Of a DNA stretch of 64,000 bases, positions 46,100-58,156 are shown piece by piece. Positions within the stretch are counted from its first letter, which is position 1. Each line of letters opens with the position of its first letter. This DNA comes from Purshia tridentata (Eukaryota > Streptophyta > Magnoliopsida > Rosales > Rosaceae), in the NCBI GenBank assembly GCA_003254885.1, contig QANT01008504.1:1-64000 (forward strand), written 5' to 3'. The translations under genes were made by a program, and so were the position numbers. The notes under the pieces are model-generated. The model searched no databases. It was not told the origin of the DNA and worked only from the letters and a program-made list of their open reading frames with translations.

Positions 46100-47564
46100 T
46101 ATCTGCATCTGCATATGCATGCTTTGTTTGCGTGCTTGAGCTAGCATGGAGATAGTCATACAAGAGTAAATATATGCTAGAGTTTTCTCAAAAGACTCAA
46201 CACATCATCGATATTATGTATGGTTCTTATCTTATATTAATTCTTATCACCTGTCTATATAGCTAGCTAGCTGTACTTGTGCATATGGATTATAAGTACT
46301 GTGGCACCCTCCACCATGTTTGGTAGACTCTTTAATATATTGTGATCACATGGGCATGCAAAATTAATTTGATCACTAACAATTAATAGAGATAAATAAT
46401 TAGATGTGTTAATGCAAATTAAAACTAGCACATCTTAATTAGTAATTTAGTACTCATATTAACATATATATATATGCATCTAAAGACATCAGCTTGATCT
46501 ATCCTACATAAGTGATCCAACCACATGCACCTTTTGTATAACATATATATGTACTTATATATATATAGTACTTTACAACAATTGTATTTGCTTGATCTGT
46601 TGCCTCAACCTGATCTATAGCTAGGTCATGTTGGAAGATGCCTCCAATTACCAAATTATATTACCTATGATATATATCGATATTGCGCGCATACCAGGTT
46701 AATTCGTAAGATGATGATGATATCTGCTAAGACTAGCTTAAGAAAAACATCAAGTATTTTTGAATTAGCTAGGGTTCTAAGGATCGTCTAGTCTTATTTA
46801 ATTAATTACCATATATAGGCTTGGATTAGGTCGAACAGACAATGAAACTAAGATTAATTTGCAAAAGACTGTCCACTTGACAAGCATAGCATGGAATCCA
46901 CTCACCCTCCATAGATCTGCTTTCTTTCTTTCATTCCTGTCTGAATTCGAACTTACATGTATAAGAGATGACCCTTCTGAATTGAAAAGAAAAACATATA
47001 TACAAGATTCAGATTTAACTCTGAATCGACTGAACAAAACAAGAACCACAAAATATATATGTAATATATGGATAATTAAAGCATAGGTTAAAGAAGAAGA
47101 AGAAAAAAGATTAACCTGGTATTTAGAGCAAGACACCTAGCTAGTTGGTGTAATTCACTCTCACTCCTGTATATATGTGTTGTTATATATATGCCCTGGT
47201 GTGTATATATATATATATATGCGCAGTTTTAACTGTATTTTATGGAGAGAGATAAGAAGAAGGGACCTTTCATTCTTTGTATTTCAAGTTTCAAGTTGTT
47301 TATTAAAAGGGTGAAGCGTGCGACTTAATTGTATACGGTCGGATCTTCATATCTCTGCTAAAGCCCCACACGTAACCATCATTGACTAATTGGTATTTTA
47401 ATGTTTGTGTTATAGTTAGATTGATTAATTGACGGTGGATGCATGTATACTGATTGACACTTTAATTGCCAGCCATCTTACACAGTTGTTTTTGTTCTTC
47501 AAAATTTGGATCAACCATCGATATTTTTGTAATAAATTTTTAATGTGATGACCTATCGTATTAA

Positions 47565-47645
47565 TAATCATTTAACCTAGTGGATAATCTTTAATTTATT
47601 TTTTTTAGAATAGGGTCTTGAGTTTAAAACTAATAAACGGACAAT
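47565..47645 (+). mobile_element. Possible degenerate tRNA-derived SINE
   Basis: A box A-like segment (TTAACCTAGTGGATAATC) is followed about 45 bases later by a box B-like segment (GGGTCTTGAGTTTAAAAC). This fits the SINE layout, but the boxes are diverged and no clear target duplication is seen. Confidence 0.4.
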
Positions 47646-48587
47646 TAATGAATTAATTAAAAATAAACGTATGGACTATGCTAGCTGACGCACCTTCTTT
47701 GTCTTGTACGGTTTTACCAGATAACTTGGAAATTGGGATTCATTACCCGACTGCGGAGTGCGCCCTCCACTTTTCTTTTATCTTTTTTCTTGGATGAATA
47801 ATAATATCTTCTTCATAATTCATATATGATTGTTATTTTAATAGCTTCTAAACCCAAATAATAACTAATAACCCTCGACCTACGATTTAGAAATCTTTTC
47901 CTTTAATTTTTTTCTGGGGTTGCATTAATATATAAGCTTCCTATTTTGATTAATGGTCGATCATCAAATATAAAAGATCTACAGGTTCTGTATGGGAATT
48001 GGGAAATTAACCTAAACATCAGTCTCCAGAGGTTAACAGTGTATTAATATACCCTCTAATTAGCTCTTATTGATCGAGCAGAGTCTTTTGTTAAAAGGTT
48101 GGTAGTTTTAATTTATTTATTAATTTGTGGCATATATGGATTAGCTACCAAGGCGGTATTCACAAAGGCAAGCGACCTGGTTCATTTATCATGTAATTAT
48201 GAATTAATGGGGTTAATTATAGAACATGAAGCGCACAACTCGTATTAGCTAGTTAGCTAGCTACTAAGAAATTAAATTTCCGATTTCGAAGTTTAAAAAT
48301 ATGAAAATTTTGAGTATGAGTATTTATGCCTCATTCTTTACTATATAGACATATATACAGCTATCAAAAGAAGATTAGCCCAAACAATGAGGTAAGTGAT
48401 GTAATGAGCTATGATTAGAATAGGTTCTCTCCAAGTGTAATCAAAGAAATCAAAACAAGATATATAACAACAGAAACTTCACCCATAAATATTTATAATT
48501 AGGACGTGCATTCTCGATCCATCCGTACACGGAGCCATATTAGTTTCATAATCATCGATATGTACAGGGTCGACGTTCTCCAAATGG

Positions 48588-48605
48588 TAGCAGCAGCAGC
48601 AGCAG
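48588..48605. repeat. (CAG)n trinucleotide run
   Basis: Six AGC/CAG units in non-coding DNA. Confidence 0.8.
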
Positions 48606-49218
48606 ATTGTAGCTAGCTCTTGATCAATATATAGATTCAATAGTATGTTTCTGTTGAGTTTGTTAACTGATGATCGATCATCAACGAGTGTGAGAGTATA
48701 ATTAATTGGCTGAGGTACATAAGGAGGCTCAAAATCATGGCAATCAAACTGTTAATATATCTCCATAAACACCAATTGCCTTAACGCGTACAAGACGTAC
48801 GTGAAGACCAGGTATGCTCGCAGCTCGCCAATTGCCGCAACAAGCTAGCTTCTTCAAGTTTCTATTTTCATTTATATGCATGAATTTTCAGAGAGCTAAC
48901 TAAAAAAGTTACAAGATCGAACGCCTGAATCCTTTATATATACAATATATAATAGAATAAGTAAACAATTAATGAAAATATAAACAACATAAGCGTTGAC
49001 TAGCTATATCATATATATATAATTAAGATCACTAATCATATAAATAAAAATAATTAGTTAAGAGGGTTGAGAGAGAGAGAGATCAGACCGGCCCGGAAAT
49101 TAATGAAGTTGTTGGTGCTAACTTTTTGGGGAAGACGTACGTACGTAGAATAGAATTTGGGGACCATGAAATTAAGAGCTGGGCGGCATGCGCATGCCGG
49201 AGAGTAATTATGAATTGG

Positions 49219-50577
49219 CGGGGTGTCAAATTCCATGCAAAGGCTTCTCAAGTGAGCAGTCCCTTGAATGTACCTCACATTCGTTGTCAGATCGACCTTG
49301 AAATGTAACCAACCCACCTTCCTATATACAACTAGCTAGTACTACTTCTACATCAATCATATTAACAAGTACATACGTGCGTGCTTTAATTTCCTACCAC
49401 TCACTCAATCAATCACTCATCGAGTTGGGAGTCAGCCCATGTGAGCGAGCTCCTCAGCTAGACCTAGACGTACAGTGGGCTGTGGGCGAGACTAATGAGA
49501 CCGACGTAACTAACAAATATCATACATTAGTTGGAGCATGAGTGTGAACAAGTAACATATATATATGGCCTGCATTTACTTCTGAGAGCATGAATACCAA
49601 AACTTAATTGGTAATTAATTAACCTAATCGATCTCTCATCAATAAGCTACTGTCTTGACATTCCTTGATTGGGCCTTTGATCCTTAATTAGCGGACCATG
49701 TGATATTTCAACCAATATATTATACCCTCCAAATTATCATGATATCAAAGTGAATCAACCTATATATGTGTGTGTATTATATGGATAAACATAGGATTTT
49801 CATTATAATAACTCCCAAAACCAAAAGTACGACCTTGGAGACTGTACTAAACTGCCTTGTATTTTTATTAATTCCCTACGAATAATTCTCAGTGCACCCG
49901 AAAGTTTCATATATGCGAAGCTGTACATCAGTACAGCAAGAGGATATCTACAGTACTACGCCTATAGTACTAATTTAACACATATAATATCACACACATG
50001 CTTACAAATTATTGCATATTCATGCAGATAAATTTAGTCTCTTATTGCCCAAATTTCATGGAGCTACTAGTATAATTCACAAAGCAAAAACAAATTAGTT
50101 AGGCGGCTAGCTGATCGATCGATTGACACATAAAAAAAAATGTGATCATCAATTCATTCATGCACCCGACAAAAGAAAAGAAAACAAACGATCAAGTACT
50201 TATCCTGTTTGCTAGCCTGTCAGGCTGTCACTTATACGTGTACTATCAAATTAATGTGAAGGAAGTTGATGATTAATTCTTTTTTTATATGCAAAAGAAT
50301 TTGAGTCAAGGGATAGTCCATAGTCGATAGTCCTAGTCGATGTAAATAGAAAATGAGAGGCCATATATTAGGGTTTATAAGTATTTGGATTACTCCGATC
50401 CTCTTCTTATTAATTGATTTTAGAATGAATTGATACCTAGATTTCTTTACTAACTAGATTGGTCGGCACATATATATATATGTATATATAAGTTCAAGGT
50501 CGAACAGACAACGAAACAAAGGTTAATCCGAGAGAGAACTGCTCACATGACAAGCGTAGCATGGAATCCACTCACCC
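49219..50577 (-). ncRNA. MIR858: MIR858 foldback with long loop
   Basis: On the minus strand the 5' arm (50577-50491) carries TTCGTTGTCTGTTCGACCTT at 50515-50496, identical to the published plant miR858 core as I recall it, and the neighbouring bases allow both the a and b registers. The 3' arm is the complement of 49219-49303. It holds the star-like partner: plus-strand TTCGTTGTCAGATCGACCTT at 49280-49299, pairing with mismatches only at central positions 10 and 12. Arms pair over about 85 bases, with a conserved second block (ATTCCATGC and GTGAGCAGT). The loop is about 1.18 kb. miR858 guides cleavage or repression of R2R3-MYB mRNAs controlling flavonoids and growth. Because the arms nearly match, the plus strand could also give a miR858-like product. 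A minus-strand promoter would lie right of 50600. Confidence 0.85.
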
Positions 50578-51086
50578 ATATATATAAAATCTGCAGTATT
50601 ATACAGAATTTGATCCATGTGGCGAACTGGAACTTAGAATCCATCTGAAACCAATAATTTAATTATATAAAAACAGTCAAGAGATAAATTTGGAAAGAAT
50701 TGAAAGGATATATATGCATGCTGATGAAACCAAGAAGAGAAAGAAGTACAAACCTCTGATTATTCCTTCTGGGCAGAGATGGAGAGAAAGAGAGAGTGAT
50801 GATCGAGTTCATCGTTTTTCTATATGGGGTTGGTTTTGTCATAAAATTCGGTCTGAATTTAAAGATGGGATGAAGCATTTGACACGTGAGGAGCTTTGAC
50901 TCACGGGTGGCACACACGCATTAGGAGAATTGCGCATGTGCATCTCTTCCTTAACAACTTCCTAAATTAATTTTCTTTCTCTTTTTTTTTTCTTTTTGGT
51001 TTTACTTCTTTAATTCGCTTGCCCTTTTGCCCTTTTCCTGATTGGTGACGACCAGCTTAATTACTAGAGATGGGGAAGGAAGGATG

Positions 51087-51127
<41 letters not shown>

Positions 51128-54100
51128 AAGAGTGAGTGACTAGTGGTGAGGTTAGCTGTACTCGTGTGATTCTGAAATGCAGCTGATACAAGAATCAAAG
51201 CATGGAATAGTACGTGGTGTTCGTGTCCAACCTCGTCACATGATTTCAATACTTCACTTCTTATCTAGCTACCATCCATAATTCCCCGATCGATCTCCTC
51301 TCACACGCACACACGTTGTACGTGTCATGGAATTAAACCTTTGCTTTTCTTTTTGGGTTTCCGCTCTCTACGTGCCACTGCTACCTTCACACAGTACTCT
51401 GTCACTATATACACTCGATCAGTACCCACCAACACATGCATCAATTTTTCTTCCATTCCATTACAAGAAACTGAATCATGAATTTTTTAATTCTAATTCA
51501 TTACTTCATTAATTAATCTGTGTATCATTTTTACAACGTACCTACAATATACTAATGTGATCACCGTAATTTTCTAACTTCCTTACATATATATAGTTTT
51601 GTAAATTTCTATTAAACCCTAAATATTAGCGATAAAGTATGTGACGTGAAAGAAGGCCGGTTTGGCTTTATAATATTAAAGTTACCAAATGTGCTCAAAA
51701 AATAATTAATGTGTCAAAAAAATTAATATCATTGTCTTACTTATAAAAAATAAATGAGATCTAACGTTGACCAATATGTATCTATAAGACTAGCTAAACT
51801 AGTCAAATTAATCCATCGGAAACCATAAGAGAGGTAATTTTACATGACATAGTACAACTTGAAATTAATATGAAATTAATAGGTCAATGTTGAGTATAAT
51901 TTGTGTTCATGGAGAAATCATGTTGATCATATGACTAATTAATCCAATTAATAACTAAATTATGTTGTGAGTAAACCCACTTAATTAATTAAAAAAATTA
52001 CACAAATTGTTACGCGTTTTGACTCACATTAATTGTAACTTATTTTGTTGTTTGAAATGAAGGCGTATCTTTATATGTTTAATGTTAAGTATGTGATTTT
52101 TTAATTTAACACTTAATGAAAATAGATAAATTAAAACTATAATGTATTTTCCTCCGAAAGCAATCAGATATGATTAGTAATGTAATATCTTAAATATTGT
52201 ATACATATATAAATTTGAAAATCTGGTTAATTAAGATGTAAAAGTTAGGTAGCACATGCGTAAACCAATCAACCATTTTTCTACTCCGGCCATAATTTAC
52301 ACCGCTAGCTAGCTTATTTGGGGACCGGTTTCTTTAAATTAAGTTCAGTGCTATTCTAGGATTAATTGAAGTAGGCCCATAATTAAAGAAATCAATTCAC
52401 AGACCCGCACAAATATTAATTCCCACAAAGAAATTTGATAAATTAATTGGATTTTGCCTCGACTTTAATGAATAATGACAGCTCGATCGATCAGTAGCTA
52501 ATAAATTTGATGAAATTTGTTTATATCTGGTACACGTTTAATTGCTTCAACAGAAAGAAAAAAGATCATGAATAATAAATAAAGGTGAGACAGCTGGTAC
52601 GTATTGCAATCTTTGCATCGATCACTATTAACTAACAAATTATAGCTACTTACTACTTACTACGTATACGTACTCTTAAATTCTTAACACAAAACAAACA
52701 AACAAATTACTTAGAAAGAATATGTCAATCAGTGGTCAAAAAAAGAAAAAGAATATGTCAATCAAATCTGCATACATCGACCAGTAATTCAATACTAGCT
52801 ACTGTGCATGCGTACACACTGGAAATTGGAAATTGGAAATTGGAATGGAAGTGAAGTACACAGTACACAGTACGTACATGGCTTGGCTTCTCCTAATAAT
52901 TAAACACCCACTCGACCCGCTTGGCCACTCTTTTCAAACTGTCCGATTGTTCGTTGATCCTAATTGATTTGTGTATATATAAAATACATTAATTAATTAC
53001 TCTACTCATTAATCTAGTATTAAATCTTGCGAAAAACAGATCGGAAAGGACAATACAAAACAGGAATTAAGGAGTAAGTAATTAATTAAGAAGGTACGTA
53101 CTGGGGAAATTTAATTTCCACTAGGTTCCACTCACACTTTTGTGTCCCTTTGAAAAGCTGATCGAAGATGAACGAAGATAGGAGTTAACTAATTAATTAA
53201 TTCAGTATTTTGGAATATCTGCACTAATTTAAAATTAATTAACAATCAACGTGTAATCTTCCCCGCGGAGATATGAGATCGGAAAAGGAATGGTAGAGGT
53301 AAATTCAAGCAACATAATTATTAGTTAATCAATTATCCACTGATGATGAGGATATATATATATTAGTTAAATAAAAATGTTGTTTTGTGTTTGAGATCAG
53401 TTTGACTTTAGGGTTTAGCACCGAGAATTGTGTCATGTGCTTCCTAACTCCTAAGATTCCTAACACACGGTGTGATATTATTTACCACACAATGAATGAA
53501 ATGAGCAGCTACTACATATTCGCATTTATTCTTATCAGCATCAATTAATCCATGAACTATATGTAAAGGGACATTTTGACTTTGGCAATTTCAATATGCA
53601 GGGTCCGCCAAAAAAACAAAGTATAAATGAAACATCAACCACCTGAAGTCTGCAGATAGGTTTCATAATTTCCTTCAAACTATAAGAAAATTCAATGAAC
53701 TTAATTAATTAATTAATTATGATATTGATATATCATGTGGCCTGCCTTGATATTTTGATAGGACCTAAACATCAACCAACGTTGATTGGTTCAAAACGGC
53801 ATGTATATATACATCCATCGATCAATGTTTCCCAGCAAAGCTTGTACTGCGTCAGATTTATTATTATATATTTTGGCTTTCATATCTACACATTAAAACA
53901 ATTGTTGGGTGTTGAAACTGTACGCCTACCAACCCCTCTTGAACACAACCCCACCAACTTCCATATTTAGTCATTAACCAACTACTTTATATAACTTCTT
54001 GTTTGTTGGGCCTACATCTGTGTTTTGATTTTGATGCCAAAAAAAGTTACTCACCATAGTATTTTATTTTGATTAATTAATTAATGATATATATTCCGAG

Positions 54101-56419
54101 TTATGATGAATTTGAATAATTATTTTAGTGAAGAAAATCGATTTGATGAGTATAAAACGTACCACCAATTTGGCAATTGGAGATATATGGCTCATCCTGT
54201 CCTGACTTCAACTTCATTAAGCAATAGAGTTGATTCCTAAATCTAACACATTACTTCAATTCATTCATCTTCACCACTTAATTGAACTAACTTTACAGAC
54301 TTTTTATAATGAATTATCAGTTAATTAGCAGTTTTCTCAAATTTATTAAAAGATCGAGTTTCAAGTTCATAACCACGTACCTTAATTTTCTGATGAAGAA
54401 TGAATTGAAGAAGACCAATGTATACGACAAAAATCACCAACTGATCTTTTGTTCCGATGGTAGCAACACGTGAACAAGGCTAGTGGACCAGGCGGCAGTC
54501 ACCATCTTCGTACGTTCATCTGTTCCTTTTTAACGGACGCTTTTATTTCGGCTCCAATTAATTGGGACCGTTCATTGTAATTATCAGTGGGGCCATGACG
54601 TGGGTATAGTCGTTCATTTAATTAAAAGTTTTGCGGTCAGAAATGGTTGCCTTGTTCAACACTACGTTCAACTTCAACGTTATTTAGTGAGCAACTGAGA
54701 GTCTGAAGAATTTGACACAATAATATGTTACTGAAACTTTAAGTTCCTCGTATTTATTCTGAAATTAACGTATGAGGCTCTTAGCACATGAAAACGATAT
54801 TTCTAAATATCCTTATGGTTAACTTAATTATTTCATTTTGTTTTTCGCATGAGCATAAATTGCCTGCATCTCAAGTTGGTCTTATTAAACCGCTGATGAC
54901 TGATGTGGATGTGGCCTCCTGAGTCCTGACACATATATTATATATATGTATATATATGCCTACTTAATTACTTGGGGAATGCAAAATCATCACATTATGC
55001 TCTTCGTTTATCTCTGTAGAGTATGCGCGTATAGACTATAATAATATCAAAAGTCAACTCATCTCAACCCAAATACAATGTCAACTTATGTTTTAGAAAA
55101 TAAAATTAAGTAATAGAACCACGTACGCCCAATTATTTTTTGTTTTTAATCACTTTCCATAAAGAGTAATGATAGATAAACAACATTATAGTATCACATT
55201 TTAATTGTACCACACTTTTTTAATAGTAGAGACGAGACCCACAAAATTGTCTCATTTCTATTATAAATGTGATACACAATATAAAAAAAATTATTAGATA
55301 TAATTAATATATTATTATGTAGAGTAACTAATTTACTATATAAAGTTATTATACGATGACACGACATATTTATATTTGTTAAGTATAGTATTAATAACAT
55401 CCAGTTATATTAGAATATATAAGTTAGTTATACCATATAACAAAATAATACAGAATAATTTATTCGCAATATAATATCAATAACGGTCTCGTTAGCATTT
55501 TTATTTCATGAAATATGAGTAGAAGTGAGATTAGTTTTAGCCCAAATAGTATGAGTTTTGGTCTCACCTAGGAGAACACCTCCTTCCCGTCGAACAAAGC
55601 CCAATTAATTTTGAAATAGAATGGGCCGGATTTGCGGAATAGTTGGTAACTTTGGATAGGTGGCTACGGTTCACTCAACTTCAAGAAAAGTACCATGGCC
55701 CATCGGTGAGCCATGGTAAAGTCACGTTTGTTTCAAAGGTTTTTAATTTTGAAAAAAAGGTATTGTGAAATTAAAATAGGAAAGTTTTTTTTTTTTTTTT
55801 GACAATTAAAGAAAATGGTTATGCTTGAGTTAGGGAGGGATGACCAATGTTGGAGATGAGAGGTTAGTCAATAATGAATTTTTCTTGTATTTAATTTGAT
55901 AATTTATTTTTACTCAGAAAAGAGAAAAATAAAAATCGAACTCTTATGAGAAGTATAAAGATAAAAAGTTATTAATTGAAATTATGAATCTCCACTGTTT
56001 AAAATGAAAAATGCTTATTCGATCAATTTAGCAAATTAGAAATGTATAACGTGGTGCTTACACAGTGAAGGATAGTAGCCAACATGAATTAAACAGAGTA
56101 TAGACAGCATTTGGTTGGTGGGAAAGAAATTTAGTATATCTATATTAAAGAGGTACAACATGTGTGTTCCCAAGAAGTTAGATTAGAGAACTACTTGTAT
56201 GTTAATTACAAGTTGAAGAAATTGAATTAACAAGGAAGTCCACTTTGTATCTTGAACTCCAATAACCTCTCGGAAGTGGGAAACTATTATGTTCGAATCG
56301 AAGTTTGCACAAATAAAACACTGATTGCCTAACCAGAAAGAAAATGAAAAGAATGATGAGAGTAAGAGAGTAGTAGTAGTAGTACTGCTTAATTAAGCTT
56401 TTTCTATAATGGCCCTTAA
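50578..56419. other. AT-rich intergenic DNA
   Basis: The first 500 bases probably hold the promoter of the minus-strand MIR858 transcript, including a (GA)n run at 51091-51122. The rest holds only short repeats, such as four GGAAATT units at 52819-52845, and poly-T. No gene is recognised. Faint reverse tRNA-like boxes near 55930-55985 are too weak to call. Confidence 0.45.
51091..51122. repeat. (GA)n microsatellite
   Basis: About fifteen GA units. On the minus strand this is a (CT)n run, as is common near plant transcription starts, and it lies about 580 bases upstream of the MIR858 5' arm. Confidence 0.9.
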
Positions 56420-56674
56420 TTATGGGCATGTGATATAATCATTGGTATAAGAGAGCTCGGTGTGGCGGTAGGGGCTGAGCTTGTTATGGCATGGAGAAGG
56501 TCCCGAAGGTGGCACTGGCCCTCTTGGAAGCATCCCTTCCACCTTCAAGCTTTCATATGAATCCATGTCCTCCTTCAAAGCTCTGCTGCAACTTGCTCTT
56601 GATGCCATTCCCAAAACCACAACCACTAAAATAATACAACCCACTAACAATCTCTTTGTAAACCACATGTTCAT
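56420..56674 (-). CDS. IDL: IDA-like secreted peptide precursor (IDL6/7 type)
   Basis: An intronless frame of 84 residues on the minus strand. It starts with a basic N-terminus and a signal peptide (about 8-28, LLVGCIILVVVVLGMASRA). A variable acidic part (LKEDMDSYESLKVEG) precedes the motif MLPRGPVPPSGPSPCHNKL near residues 48-66. The PVPPSGPSPCHN core resembles the EPIP peptide of the INFLORESCENCE DEFICIENT IN ABSCISSION family (IDA: PIPPSAPSKRHN). The Cys-His-Asn form is closest to what I recall for IDL6/IDL7, stress-linked members perceived by HAESA-type receptor kinases. The motif also has the SGPS core seen in PIP peptides, so a PIP-like label is the main alternative. A minus-strand TATA-like TATATAAATAA lies at about 56757-56768. 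Confidence 0.78.
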   Translation of the reverse strand: MNMWFTKRLLVGCIILVVVVLGMASRASCSRALKEDMDSYESLKVEGMLPRGPVPPSGPSPCHNKLSPYRHTELSYTNDYITCP

Positions 56675-57716
56675 TTCTACTTTGGATCGATATTCGATCT
56701 CTTCCTCTCAACTCTATAAAAGATGACAAAACAGGTTGTGTTAAAAATGAGAGAATTTATTTATATAGACAATGATTATGGGGATGAAAGGGAGGTTGAG
56801 GGCCGTACGTATTGGACTAGACTTGTGTTAGAATTTCTGACCCGGAAGATTAGAAAAGATAATTAAAAGGAAAAGAAGGACTATTGAGATTGAATGTGTT
56901 TTATAAATGAGTTTAAGCAATAAACAAAGGGGGTGCTCGATCTCAACTGGTATTATATGTGTTTGAATGCTGGGAATGATTGTCAATAAGTTGAACAATG
57001 CAATAGCAGCCATTTTGGAAAACACAAGTAAATAGATATATATTGAACTTGAAACAAAAATTGTGGCTCTTGCCTACCACTAAGTCACTAGCACTACCCA
57101 TGGGAAATTTTGAATCAGTCATATATGAAGATGCTTGATGAACTATGTAGGAGTATAGAAAATTTCTTTAAATTTTTGTTTTGACCAACTGTAGATCAGA
57201 CCACAACAAACCCTACTGTTCTGCATGCATGGTTTTGTTTATTCATGTAAAAAAGAATAGCAACTGTACAATAAAAATCATTATGATAACAGCTCGCTCC
57301 TACCTAAAATTAAAGAGTAGAAAACTAAAAAGGCCATAAATACTTAAACAGCTTTTTGAATTTGTCTGCGTTGGTATTCTCCTTATACTCTATAGTACCC
57401 ACCTTCCAATGGCCTGTATACAAAAACGTGACAGATTGTATGATGTGAAGTGTAACTCTGAATGACTTCGAGACAAGGTTCCAAGAAAGTGCCTGTATAA
57501 TAGAGTCACAGACCATGTTAGATTATTTTTTTGCAACCCAATCGACAAAATCACGTGCCTAAAATATGTATGAAAAATCAGCAAATCCCTGAATGAAGTG
57601 GATCAAAATTACAGAGATTTTATACTGATTATTTAATTTTCTCTTTAAAAAATACTTATAATTTAGTTTGGCACAACATTAAAATTTAAACCATGTGTGC
57701 GGCTATAGACTATATA

Positions 57717-57868
57717 GTATTTGTATGTATGAGGCATTGATTCAGACTCATAAGCTAGCAGGAACCTAGCAGCGTAGTATAGTATGTTTTTTTAGTATTT
57801 GTATGTATGAGGCATTGATTCAGACTCATCAGCTAGCAGGAACCTAGCAGCGTAGGATAGTAGGGTTT
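57717..57868. repeat. 76-bp tandem duplication
   Basis: Two copies starting AGTATTTGTATGTATGAGGC at 57717 and 57793, nearly identical. A short third fragment (GTAGTATAGTATGTTTATATA) follows near 57886 after a poly-T run. Confidence 0.9.
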
Positions 57869-57971
57869 TTTTTTTTTTTTGGCCAAGTAGTATAGTATGT
57901 TTATATATTGCTATCACGGACAGAAAAATTTTATGCTTCTTTTTTTATTTTTTTAGTGGAAATTAAGTCAT

Positions 57972-58042
57972 ATAGCATCTATTTATAGGCGTAAAGGAGG
58001 TTAGGTTTTGGCGCTATAGCGTCTATTTATAGGCGTAAAGGA
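57972..58042. repeat. Short direct repeat upstream of the QPT gene
   Basis: CTATTTATAGGCGTAAAGGA occurs twice, about 43 bases apart, within about 200 bases of the QPT start codon. It may be part of the promoter. Confidence 0.85.
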
Positions 58043-58156
58043 GTGGGATAGTGAAGTCCTTGAAGGGAGCCGGAGCAACCGACCTGAGTGTTGGCACTTG
58101 TCTTGTTATTGGTCATTACTTAATAGAATTCAGAGTTGGTTTTAATTTGTTAGGAA

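Larger units (their letters stand above)
45582..46905. ncRNA. MIR858: Long foldback with miR858-related arms (variant locus)
   Basis: The left arm (45582-45665) and right arm (46822-46905) are reverse complements over about 85 bases and enclose a loop of about 1.15 kb. The left arm carries TTCATTGTCTGTACGACCTA on the plus strand (45642-45661). The right arm carries TTCATTGTCTGTTCGACCTA on the minus strand (46827-46846). These pair with one mismatch. The minus-strand sequence differs from miR858 (TTCGTTGTCTGTTCGACCTT) at position 4 (G to A) and in its 3' end. Both arms also share a second block with ATTCCATGC and a TGAACAGTC/TGGACAGTC motif. Either strand could give a hairpin. A loop this long is unusual for a plant miRNA precursor, so an intron in the loop or a decayed locus is possible. 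Confidence 0.65.
46906..49218. other. AT-rich DNA between the two miR858-like foldbacks
   Basis: No gene is recognised. TATA-like (TA)n sequence near 47203-47222 could serve a minus-strand transcript of the first foldback. A possible degenerate SINE lies near 47565-47645, and a (CAG)n run at 48588-48605. Confidence 0.45.
56675..58156. other. Intergenic DNA with local tandem duplications
   Basis: Contains the IDL promoter on its left and the promoter of the QPT gene on its right. Two tandem repeats (57717-57868 and about 57972-58042) are listed separately. No gene is recognised. Confidence 0.5.

Noticed and set aside
46859-47086. Apparent protein frame through the miR858-like right arm
   Set aside because: The four related arms do not share a reading frame (one has an extra base), and the region is explained by inverted miR858 arms.
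49054-49317. Minus-strand frame with protein-like CMEFDTP segment
   Set aside because: Resemblance to the 45.6-kb arm comes from shared foldback sequence; flanking codons are unrelated, so it is not a coding exon.
55930-55985. Reverse tRNA-like boxes
   Set aside because: Only one box is plausible and no target duplication is visible.
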